24,236 nt of DNA from CAYWVO01 sp964461835 (GTDB taxonomy: Bacteria; Zixibacteria; MSB-5A5; WJJR01; JAJRUJ01), in contig CAYWVO010000046.1 in the NCBI GenBank assembly GCA_964461835.1, positions 1 through 24,236 of the forward strand, read 5' to 3'. Of this stretch, positions 17,209-24,236 are shown piece after piece. Position 1 is the stretch's first letter, and the number at the start of each line of letters is the position of its first letter. The position numbers were made by a program, and so were the translations under genes. The notes beneath the pieces are model-generated. The model was not told the origin of the DNA. It ran no database searches and was given only the letters and a program-made list of their open reading frames with translations.

Positions 17209-19827
17209 TTATTTAATAATCACAAATTTCCCCACCTGCGTGCCCCACTCGCTCTCCACGGTGTACAGGTAAATCCCCGATTGCACCGCCTGCGTATTGC
17301 GGGTGATTAAATCCCAGGCGGTGTGCGATGGCGTGTCTGAAAAACGGCTGGTGGGATGATGCAACTGCCGGATTAAATCACCGTCCAGTGAAAATATCTT
17401 GATCGTGCACTCCGGCGGCAGGTTAACAAAGTGAATGCGCCGCTCCCGCTCTTTGAATCCCTCCTTGAGCGGATCTTCGAAGCCGCGACCACGATAATTC
17501 GCGTCGATTTTGTAGGGGTTGGGGTAGACACTTACGTTTAAGCTCTGAAAATCAACTTCGTCCGGCTCATTGAGCGCATACGCCTTGAGGATATTCTCCT
17601 GAATCGGCGACTCCAACGCTTCCACCTCCGCCGCGAGGTACCCTTGGTCATAAGCAGTCACGGCGAAGTAATGGGGTTGGCTCGGTAACAGGTTTTCGAA
17701 AATACACCGATACTCCCCGAAGTATACCCATTCACCCCTGCCGGCGTCGAACAGCGAATCCGTGCGGATGTTTTGAATTGGATTGGTTTGGATAACTCCC
17801 GATTCGATATATGCATTTCCTCGGTTACCACCATGCGGACGAAAGTAAAACCGCTCACCCTCAGATGTTTTGTAGACTGAATGTCTGTCAGCGTAATCAT
17901 GAGGATTGAAATCCGGCCCGTAGAGGTCGTGTAATTCCCGCAGTGTCAGCGGTGGGCTGTCGGCCAGCCAGTGGTATCCATCCCCAGAGAGAGTGTAGCG
18001 ATAACGATCGTAGTCTGTTATATCCCAGGAACAAACATATGTCATTGCATTGACATCCTCCCCTACCCCCCAATATACGTTGTATCCTTCAAAATCACGC
18101 CGCTGTGAAAACGGATCGAGGAAACTCTCACTTGCCTTGCCGGACCAGGTCAGTGTAATCCTGTTGGTTTCTGAATGCACCTCGACTTTTGGTGCTGGTG
18201 GCGGGGGCGGCGTTCGCAAATCGGGTACACCATCACCGCAATAGTATAGAGAATCGCAAACCTGGATTCTCCACCAGTGGTTAGTATCGCAGAACACCGT
18301 GCCCGGGAGTTCGACACAGTATTCTTCAAAGAAGATGGAGGTGTCGCGGCATTTGTCACCGCCGATTGCACCACCGAAATATCCGTCATCGTCAGTATCA
18401 ACTCCTGGATTATCATAGATCCAACTCGCCCATTGCAGATTCCGATCCAGATCAGAGAAATCGAGATTCTCATACCACGACACAGGATCATCAGCGAGGT
18501 TTCTGCAGTTGGTGGGCGAACGGTGCAGTCGATCACCACCGACTACCGCTAATCCAATCGGAATCGAGTCATTTGCATCGATCGCAAATGGACCAACAGA
18601 CAGCATAAATTGCACATTGTGGCCATCGGCGATGTTGTATGTTGCCCGCTCATTAAACTGCTTAATTCCAAACGGATCGATCCAACCCTCGTATTTCTCA
18701 TTAGCATACTGTTGGTCGTAATCAACCTCCCCACCCGACATCATCCGGAATTTCTGTTTATCACCGATTGGAGTTCCATACCCTCCTTTCATTGATACAT
18801 CCGGCGGAATGCGTTGCGGTCCCCAATCTCTAGTAAAAATCGGATGTCCTGCCCACCAATTGAAACCATAATGGAGGTGTGTTCCTTTTCCCGTATACTC
18901 CTTCCCGAACCCCAAAAACCTGATCCCAAAACCACCCTGCTTACTTTCGACCGTCCATTCTCTGCATCGGTAAGGGTCCCCATCGTTATCGGTTACCCAT
19001 ACCATCATAACGGTATCCTCAAACCCCCGGCCAAGCAAAGACGGGATTGTTCTTCGAAAACCCGCTATTTCATTGCCTTCCATTCCCACGTAGGGCTGTG
19101 TCTTTCCAAAATATCCAACCCAGATTTCATTCAGATCGCGGTCAGTGATATTTCGTAGCCAATATTGAATAATGGCGATGTCCTCAGCATGTTCAAAAGG
19201 CCAACTATACGAGATTTGCCGCACGGAGATGCCTATTGGACGGTGTAATTCTAACGCGTACGGGTCGGGTCGCACAAAAGCAGGATCGGTGAGTGTATCG
19301 GAGTATTCGCAACGGAATTCAATTGGCGCTCTTGCAGACGGATCATACAGTGGACTGCTTTGGTCATTCGAAAGCACCACGAAATCTCCACCCTGCTCCC
19401 GAGTGGTCGGATACATTTCCGCCTGCCCAAACTCCGGACCTCTATGGGTAAATGCATCGTCGCTGGTAGTAACTACTGTGTCGCTTCGTCTGATTCCGCC
19501 TACAGTCCCTACCCAGAGCGCCCCTGCTAACAACGAAGCCGCTGAAAACCTTGTTTCGTAAGTAATGCCATTATACAGTTTTTCTCCCGTCTCAGGATCA
19601 AATAGCGGTGCTATCTCCCCTCCCGGGCTTCCGATAACTCCCCAATTGGTGACAGGAACGGTCAGAGTGCTGGTGCGATGGACGCGCAAGGTGGTGTTTG
19701 GAACATTGTCAATCCGATTAGCCTTATGCTTTGAATTCAGCGTTATAATAGACTTGGCAGTGACGCTTTCTGCATTTGTAATCACGACTAAACAGGCCAG
19801 CATAATAAAAGTGATAATCCTACGCAT
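17209..19827 (-). CDS. Large secreted protein with fibronectin-like region and C-terminal FlgD/sorting-type domain
   Basis: The ~872-residue protein starts with a signal peptide (RRIITFIMLACLVVITNA, then ESVTAKS). The first ~500 residues are rich in aromatic and polar residues and match no family I can name. A proline run (TPPPPPAPKVEVHS) leads into a fibronectin-III-like region (RITLTWSGK…FEGYNVYWG… and LLPSQPHYFAVTAYDQGY). The final ~100 residues carry VSVYPNPYK…IKIFSLDGDLIRQL…SGIYLYTVES…GKFVIIK. This is a FlgD-Ig/type IX-sorting-like module common at the ends of exported proteins in FCB-group bacteria. The start could be the ATG at 19827 or the GTG just before it at 19830. It is last in a minus-strand cluster, 65 bases after the cysteine-rich peptide gene. 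A surface or extracellular location is likely; enzymatic activity is not evident. Confidence 0.85.
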   Translation of the reverse strand: MRRIITFIMLACLVVITNAESVTAKSIITLNSKHKANRIDNVPNTTLRVHRTSTLTVPVTNWGVIGSPGGEIAPLFDPETGEKLYNGITYETRFSAASLLAGALWVGTVGGIRRSDTVVTTSDDAFTHRGPEFGQAEMYPTTREQGGDFVVLSNDQSSPLYDPSARAPIEFRCEYSDTLTDPAFVRPDPYALELHRPIGISVRQISYSWPFEHAEDIAIIQYWLRNITDRDLNEIWVGYFGKTQPYVGMEGNEIAGFRRTIPSLLGRGFEDTVMMVWVTDNDGDPYRCREWTVESKQGGFGIRFLGFGKEYTGKGTHLHYGFNWWAGHPIFTRDWGPQRIPPDVSMKGGYGTPIGDKQKFRMMSGGEVDYDQQYANEKYEGWIDPFGIKQFNERATYNIADGHNVQFMLSVGPFAIDANDSIPIGLAVVGGDRLHRSPTNCRNLADDPVSWYENLDFSDLDRNLQWASWIYDNPGVDTDDDGYFGGAIGGDKCRDTSIFFEEYCVELPGTVFCDTNHWWRIQVCDSLYYCGDGVPDLRTPPPPPAPKVEVHSETNRITLTWSGKASESFLDPFSQRRDFEGYNVYWGVGEDVNAMTYVCSWDITDYDRYRYTLSGDGYHWLADSPPLTLRELHDLYGPDFNPHDYADRHSVYKTSEGERFYFRPHGGNRGNAYIESGVIQTNPIQNIRTDSLFDAGRGEWVYFGEYRCIFENLLPSQPHYFAVTAYDQGYLAAEVEALESPIQENILKAYALNEPDEVDFQSLNVSVYPNPYKIDANYRGRGFEDPLKEGFKERERRIHFVNLPPECTIKIFSLDGDLIRQLHHPTSRFSDTPSHTAWDLITRNTQAVQSGIYLYTVESEWGTQVGKFVIIK

Positions 19828-19895
19828 CACTGTAATCTCAAATGTATATCAATTCGTTGCTTACTAGTTACCAAGTCCGGGCGTGTCCCGCCTAC

Positions 19896-20132
19896 CTATT
19901 GGCAATCACATAATGCATCGCAAATAGTACCAATCTGAACACATCCCTTTTGGCCATCCCATGAACCTTGACTCCAACCACTTCCTCCACACAACACGTA
20001 ACAACTTTCGTAATCACAACACCCATCATCCGCTTTCGCCATTTCTGCTCCCTCTGTCAAGGCAATCGAAAACGCCATGGCCGCAGCGAGTAAAAACAAC
20101 ATACCTAACCTCAATACTTTCTGGCTTGTCAT
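19896..20132 (-). CDS. Exported eight-cysteine peptide
   Basis: The 78-residue precursor has an N-terminal signal (VLRLGMLFLLAAAMAFSIAL) and a ~45-residue mature part. It is rich in Gly, Ser, Asp and Trp, with eight cysteines: CC, then single Cys in ESC, VLC, KGC, TIC, ALC and DC at the end. The start ATG 20132 is chosen because AAGGAGA lies 8 bases upstream and the signal peptide then sits at the N-terminus; a longer frame to 20198 has no such site and overlaps the upstream gene. Its neighbour upstream is a membrane-anchored thioredoxin-like protein, fitting an oxidatively folded exported peptide. I do not recognise the family. A disulfide-rich secreted peptide, or the precursor of a modified one, are the two main readings. 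Confidence 0.75.
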   Translation of the reverse strand: MTSQKVLRLGMLFLLAAAMAFSIALTEGAEMAKADDGCCDYESCYVLCGGSGWSQGSWDGQKGCVQIGTICDALCDCQ

Positions 20133-20188
20133 TGCGCATCTCCTTCCATGGATATATCCGCCCGGACTTGGTTTGTCAACAGGGACCA

Positions 20189-20764
20189 TTACTGACAACC
20201 TGCAATTCTGTCCAGTTCATTAGCTGGGATGACCCCGCTCACTACGCGACATATGGTCATCGCCGAATCAATGATCACATTAAATGGGTAGTTATCCACC
20301 CTTAACTCTGCCGCGAGTTCTCCTTTATGATCGTAGAGAATAGCACACGTAAGCCCATAATCCTCCTTGACCTGCTGCAAACGAGATATGCTTTCCCTGG
20401 AAATTAAGATTACGTTTGTGAGATTATGGTTCCCTTCGCAAACTAACTCGGCGTTTGAAATGTCAGTGAGACATGCATCGCAGGCAGAGGCGAAGAAGGA
20501 AATTAAACTCGTGTCAGCAATCAGTTCGGAAAGCCAGACATAATCACCATCAAGCGTCTCTAAGTGTCGATCGGGGAATATGCCACCGATTTCAATCGAT
20601 TGCATACGATCCAGCGCCGCAATGGTCGCCAATCGCCTGCGTGCAGATCGTTTCTCTGCTGCACGGAATTTCCCAATTTGATCACCTACGATCAAACCAA
20701 TGGCGATCACCAGAATTGCGATCGTGCGCTGTGTAGCGACGCTGGTAAACTTCGCGTGATTCAT
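20189..20764 (-). CDS. Membrane-anchored TlpA/redoxin-like thioredoxin-fold protein
   Basis: The 191-residue protein has an N-terminal membrane anchor (residues ~13-28, RTIAILVIAIGLIVG). A charged spacer precedes a TlpA/AhpC-TSA-type thioredoxin fold: LETLDGDYVWLSEL, then SLISFFASACDACL with the redox pair C95-x2-C98, and FNVIIDSAMTICRVVSG, where FNV replaces the usual cis-Pro loop context (YPFN). Such proteins face the periplasm and reduce or isomerise specific disulfides. AGGCGG lies ahead of the ATG at 20764. It is the first gene of a minus-strand cluster with the eight-cysteine peptide (gap 56 bases) and the large secreted protein, which suggests a dedicated role in folding or maturing the peptide. 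Confidence 0.8.
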   Translation of the reverse strand: MNHAKFTSVATQRTIAILVIAIGLIVGDQIGKFRAAEKRSARRRLATIAALDRMQSIEIGGIFPDRHLETLDGDYVWLSELIADTSLISFFASACDACLTDISNAELVCEGNHNLTNVILISRESISRLQQVKEDYGLTCAILYDHKGELAAELRVDNYPFNVIIDSAMTICRVVSGVIPANELDRIAGCQ

Positions 20765-21243
20765 GTCGGCCGCCTGTGAATCATATCGATGTGGCGCCTA
20801 CCGTCAAGCATACAGTCTACAATTATGTTTCAGCCGCTTGCCATTCTTGCACAAGCAACGCATGCGCATAACCTTGCCGAAAATATGCGCTCAACAAACA
20901 CACGGAGACTCTATGCTCCCCTGCGATGTGACAACGACGTCAATGTCGGCAAATCACTGTTGTATTTTTATAATAACAGCGGGGGGGGGGGGTAGATGTC
21001 AAGTCCTATTTTTCGGAAAGCACTTACGGAAACAGTCATTCCTACAATGTGATCCGCGACAAGTGGCAACCTCAATTTTACCCGCCTCTGGCAGACTTCA
21101 TTTGGGGTCGACGTGACTGTTGCGCAGCAAGAATGAACTGGATTCCTCCGCCGTGGCGGACGGGAATGACACGGGAGTGATTCTCCTTGTGCCAAACAGC
21201 CTTGCCTGCCATGTTTGATGAGACCAAAACGGTCGAGGGTACG
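20765..21243. other. Gene-free stretch with a G12 tract and a REP-like copy
   Basis: This ~480-base region between divergent genes has no supported gene. It contains a run of twelve G (20981-20992), a REP-like element at 21138-21171 and otherwise unremarkable sequence. Promoters for the flanking genes should lie here but I cannot identify them securely. Confidence 0.6.
21138..21171 (+). repeat. REP-like copy, TGGATTCC…GGGAATGACA
   Basis: CTGGATTCC, then a hairpin TCCGCC/GGCGGA, then CGGGAATGACA. It has the same ends as the element at 1029-1056 and, in the opposite orientation, 17115-17142. Confidence 0.6.
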
Positions 21244-22311
21244 ATGGCGGAAGTTCGCTTTGCACAAGTCACCAAATCATTCGGGATCAACCCGGTGATT
21301 GACCCGCTGGATTTGACTATCCACGACGGCGAGTTCTTCACCTTTGTCGGCCCCAGCGGCTGCGGGAAATCGACCATCCTGAATATGATCGCCGGCCTGG
21401 AAGCTCCCACTACCGGGGAGATCTATTTCAACGACCGGCCAATGACCAACGTGCCCACCAAAGACCGGGATGTGGCGATGGTTTTTCAATCGTACGCCCT
21501 GTATCCGCACATGACCGTATTCAGCAATATTGCCTTCCCGCTCCGCATGCACAAAGTCCCACGGGCCGAGATTGAATCCGCGGTTGAACAGACCGCGTCT
21601 CTGCTGGGTCTTGAGAATCTGCTGCAACGTCGGCCGGTACAACTCTCGGGCGGGCAACGGCAGCGCGTAGCGTTGGCGCGGGCAATTGTCCGCAAGCCAC
21701 GAGTATTTCTGCTGGATGAACCGCTCTCCAACCTGGATGCCAAACTGCGGGTCGAGATGCGCACCGAGTTGCGCCGGTTACACCGCGAATTGGGAGCGAC
21801 GACGATCTATGTCACCCACGATCAGGAGGAGGCGCTGGGTTTATCGAATCGTCTGGTGGTGCTCGCAGAGGGGAAAGTGCATCAATGCGGGACACCATCT
21901 GAGGTGTATGACCGTCCCGCGAGCATATTCGTCGCGGGATTTCTGGGTAGTCCCACGATGAATTTTATTCCGGGGATGATTGCGCATTCGAACCGGTCAA
22001 CCCTCGAAGTTAACGGGAATCAGATCCACCTGCCGTCCGCCATGCCGGGAGAATCATCGGCTGTCACACTGGGAATCCGGCCGGAAGAATTCCCTGTATC
22101 CAGTGCTGAGGGTATTTATGAAGGCACCATTCTCAGTGCGGAGTTTGTGGGATCAACCCGCTGGGTGGAGTTCACGTGGGCCGATCTCACATTGAAGGGG
22201 AAACTGATTGATAATCAGGCGCCCGCAGATGACCGCGTCCACTTTGATCTGCCGTTAGACAAGTGCCATTTCTTCGATAGCGAATCTCAACAGAGAATTG
22301 AAATAGAATAG
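21244..22311 (+). CDS. ABC transporter ATPase, MsmX/UgpC (sugar-importer) family
   Basis: The 355-residue ATPase has Walker A GPSGCGKST (residues 36-44), a Q-loop in VFQSYALYPHMTV, the signature LSGGQRQRVALARAIV, Walker B VFLLDEPLSNLDAKLR and the H-loop YVTHDQEEA. A C-terminal regulatory TOBE-type region follows (MNFIPGMI… and LGIRPEEF). This is the CUT1-type sugar/glycerol-phosphate importer ATPase group (MalK, UgpC, MsmX). The ATG at 21244 (MAEVRFAQV) fits the family start and has GAGGG 4 bases upstream; a longer frame from 21187 is less likely. No permease or binding protein is adjacent, so it may serve distant transporters, as MsmX does. It ends 7 bases from the convergent selD. Confidence 0.92.
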   Translation: MAEVRFAQVTKSFGINPVIDPLDLTIHDGEFFTFVGPSGCGKSTILNMIAGLEAPTTGEIYFNDRPMTNVPTKDRDVAMVFQSYALYPHMTVFSNIAFPLRMHKVPRAEIESAVEQTASLLGLENLLQRRPVQLSGGQRQRVALARAIVRKPRVFLLDEPLSNLDAKLRVEMRTELRRLHRELGATTIYVTHDQEEALGLSNRLVVLAEGKVHQCGTPSEVYDRPASIFVAGFLGSPTMNFIPGMIAHSNRSTLEVNGNQIHLPSAMPGESSAVTLGIRPEEFPVSSAEGIYEGTILSAEFVGSTRWVEFTWADLTLKGKLIDNQAPADDRVHFDLPLDKCHFFDSESQQRIEIE

Positions 22312-22318
22312 AGTCGGA

Positions 22319-23380
22319 TTACTGCAGAATTACTTGCGGAGTAGCAGATTCGACCACTTCCCCGATGATCGCCGCATCGGTGACACCCAACTCGTTCAGA
22401 CGGGTCAGAAGTTGCCCGGCGCGGTCGGGGTTGATCGCGATCAGCAATCCCCCGGACGTTTGCGGATCGAGTGCCAGCGCACGATGAGTATCGCTGAGGG
22501 TATCGGCATATTTCACCCCGACACTGGGAACCGATTCACCCGCTAATTTGATTGCGGTCTTCACACCGGCCTCGATAGCGTCAATCGCAGCGGGGAAGTG
22601 CGGCACGTTCGCCATGGTAAGGCGCAGAGCAGCTTTTGAGGCTGCCGCCATTTCGCAAGCGTGACCGGCCAGGCCGAAACCGGTAACATCGGTGGCGGCG
22701 GAACAGTCGAATTCGAGCATAGCCTGAGACGCTCTATCATTCAGTTGCGTCATGGTGTGCACGACCGGTTCGAGCTGTTCCGGTGCGACCCTTTTCTGTT
22801 TACACCCGGCGATAATGAGCCCGCTGCCGATGGGCTTGGTGAGGATTAATTTGTCGCCCGGTTGTGCGCCGGCGTTGGTGGTGATGTCTTTGTCTTTGCA
22901 CACCCCGACAACTGACAGCCCGTATTTAATCTCCGTGTCTTTGACCGTATGGCCGCCGATAATTTCGCACCCGGCCAATTTGGCGGCATCCAGGCCGCCC
23001 TGGAGGATCGCAGTGAGGTCTTTGGGATCGACGCCTTTGGGCGGGAAGCCGCAGAGATTGAGCGCGACTTTCGGCTGGCCACCCATCGCGTAGACATCCG
23101 AAATGGCATTCGCTGCCGCCACGCGGCCAAACCAATAGGGATCGTCGGTGACCGGCGTGATAAAATCGGCAGTGAAAATGAGGTTAACATCCGGGAGGAG
23201 ACGATAAACCCCGGCATCGTCGGCCGTGTCCAGGCCGACAATGACCCTCTCGGACTGGCCGAAATCGATCTCTTTGACTAACGCCGCTAAGTCCACCGGA
23301 CCCAGTTTACCCGCTCACCCGCCGAGGGTGGCGAAACTGGTCAGGGCTTTCGGCTTGTTTTCGTCACGGGCACTCATCAT
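22319..23380 (-). CDS. selD: Selenophosphate synthetase containing selenocysteine (in-frame UGA)
   Basis: SelD makes selenophosphate from selenide and ATP for selenocysteine and selenouridine synthesis. Translation from ATG 23380 (GGAG about 9 bases upstream) gives MMSARDENKPKALTSFATLG, then GG-U-AGKLGPVDLAALVKEID, where U is the TGA at 23317-23315 (codon 22). U22 and K25 align with catalytic Cys17 and Lys20 of E. coli SelD. The downstream part is complete: GLDTADDAGVY, TADFITPVTDDPYWFGRVAAANAISDVYAMGG and the GG-H-T segment. Length 353 residues is normal for SelD, whereas starting after the TGA would lose the catalytic loop. A hairpin with a GGU loop begins 10 bases after the UGA and fits a bacterial SECIS. 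The implication is that selA, selB and tRNA-Sec exist elsewhere in the genome. Confidence 0.93.
23287..23305 (-). promoter_or_regulatory. Predicted bacterial SECIS hairpin of selD
   Basis: On the minus strand CTGGGTCC pairs with GGACTTAG (two G-U pairs) around a GGT loop. The loop begins 18 bases after the UGA, inside the 16-37 base window described for bacterial SECIS elements, and has G in its first positions. Confidence 0.6.
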
Positions 23381-23459
23381 GCACCATCTCCGTCAATGTT
23401 GGAAGATGATACGGCGTAAATGAGATCGTAAGTGACAACTTTGTGGGGCGAACTGAGTC

Positions 23460-24095
23460 TTAGTTGGTGGGTATCCAAAAGGAAAAACCAAGATTGATAA
23501 AAAACAATAACCGGTTATCGTGGGCGGTGTGAGTGAAGGGTCGCATCCTATTACCTTCTGAGAAGATGTAAAGTACGTTCGCGTTTATGTTCAGGCGCAC
23601 GGAAGAGCAGAGATGCTGGTATACGCCGCCGCCAGCATCCAGGGCCAGAGCATTCATCGTTGTTGCCCTCCAGTAATTATCACTGAAAGGTCGCAGAATC
23701 GCCTCGCGCTCACGAAATTCAGCCCAATTCACTCCGAGACTCACGTACACATCCTCATCTGCGGATGTGGGGAAATAGCGCTTGGCAAAGATGCCGAGAC
23801 TGAGGGGATTCGACGTATCCCTCTCGCTGAAATAATTTGAAAATGGTGACTTGGAACCGTCAAAAGGGGTTACCCGGAATAGCCGTAAGCCGACAGAAGT
23901 CCGATCGCTGATCAAATACTCCGCCGAAATGCCTGATGCGAATCCACCCTCCCCCTGGTCAAAATTGTCCGTGGCGAGATGTGAGATGCCAATCACCGGG
24001 GTGATCACAACCGTCCCACGCCGATCCTTTGCCGACGACGATGACGGTAAAATCAGGAGTACACTCAGGGCCAGCCCAATTATCATTCGCCACAT
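23460..24095 (-). CDS. Putative outer-membrane beta-barrel protein
   Basis: The 211-residue protein has a clear signal peptide (WRMIIGLALSVLLILPSSSSA, then KDRRG). A series of alternating hydrophobic/polar strands follows (TVVITPVIGISHLA, GISAEYLISDRTSVGLRLFRV, LSLGIFAKRYF, VYVSLGVNWAEF, LALDAGGGVYQHL, VRLNINANVLYIF, LLFFINLGFSFWIP), as in small OmpA/OmpW-like barrels. The start ATG 24095 has GAGGAG 8 bases upstream and puts the signal at the N-terminus; the longer open frame to 24224 is not supported. The function is unknown. It lies 79 bases upstream of selD on the same strand, possibly co-transcribed. Confidence 0.75.
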   Translation of the reverse strand: MWRMIIGLALSVLLILPSSSSAKDRRGTVVITPVIGISHLATDNFDQGEGGFASGISAEYLISDRTSVGLRLFRVTPFDGSKSPFSNYFSERDTSNPLSLGIFAKRYFPTSADEDVYVSLGVNWAEFREREAILRPFSDNYWRATTMNALALDAGGGVYQHLCSSVRLNINANVLYIFSEGNRMRPFTHTAHDNRLLFFINLGFSFWIPTN

Positions 24096-24180
24096 GGTAT
24101 CAACTCCTCGGTTGCAAATATGATACCGTGAGTCAGCGGAAATATTCCACAAAAAAACCCGTGCGGAGCACCTGTAAATA

Positions 24181-24236
24181 GGGTGGGTGCTTTGCACCCA
24201 CCTGAATCTATAATCTAGTCTCACCGCAAGGGGCGG
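24181..24236. repeat. REP-like double hairpin, related to 745-789
   Basis: GGTGGGTGC-TTT-GCACCCACC (24182-24202) is a perfect 9-bp hairpin, followed by CCGC…GCGG (24224-24236). Read on the minus strand the order TTGCGGTG…GA…GGTGgGTGc…CACCcACC matches the element at 745-789 (CCGCTTGCGGTG…GGTGCGTGG-TTT-CCACGCACC). The element runs to the edge of the window. Confidence 0.55.

Noticed and set aside
20789..20995. 68-codon plus-strand frame ending in a poly-Gly stretch
   Set aside because: The glycine end is simply the G12 tract; no start signal and no family resemblance.
23281..23380. selD as a pseudogene or sequencing error because of the stop codon
   Set aside because: The stop is exactly TGA at the catalytic Cys position, both sides match SelD, and a SECIS-like hairpin follows; selenocysteine explains it better.

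Overview
The window looks like a stretch of chromosome from an uncultured, Gram-negative, moderately GC-rich bacterium. A C-terminal 'YPNPY…GKFVIIK' domain (FlgD-like or type IX sorting-like) on a large secreted protein, a predicted outer-membrane barrel, a DsrMK/Hdr-like membrane redox module and a selenocysteine-type SelD together suggest an anaerobic or facultative member of the FCB superphylum (Zixibacteria-like). That assignment is inference. No 16S gene is present to fix it.

Left part (1-1124): the 3' end of a 23S rRNA gene, a 5S rRNA gene and a strong terminator. Between 23S and 5S lies a 44-codon ORF (420-554) with a near-ideal ribosome binding site and one predicted membrane helix. 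A gene-free zone packed with hairpins and palindromic repeats follows.

1125-4833 is a divergent AmmeMemoRadiSam locus: an exported MEMO-AMMECR1 fusion on the minus strand, and a DUF362 protein translationally coupled to a radical SAM enzyme on the plus strand. The radical SAM enzyme carries a twin-arginine signal. uvrA (minus) follows, then an Rrf2-family regulator with a promoter so close to the gene that its mRNA should be nearly leaderless.

8868-13326 is the most unusual region: a tight four-gene operon of a divergent macro-domain protein, a NarI/DsrM-like membrane protein, a DsrK/HdrD-like iron-sulfur protein fused to a response-regulator receiver domain, and a histidine kinase whose two PAS domains carry the same four cysteines at identical spacing. 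It reads as a redox electron-transfer module physically joined to its own two-component system. An SDR/NmrA-like protein and an aldo-keto reductase form the next operon and end in a bidirectional terminator.

The right part holds a membrane-anchored hypothetical protein and an ATC-hydrolase-like protein. A three-gene minus-strand cluster comes next (TlpA-like thioredoxin, an exported eight-cysteine peptide, a large secreted protein), then an orphan sugar-type ABC ATPase. selD follows, whose reading frame crosses an in-frame UGA at the catalytic position, so SelD is itself a selenoprotein. The last gene is a putative outer-membrane barrel protein. Short REP-like repeats recur in the intergenic spaces, and one family appears near both ends of the window.
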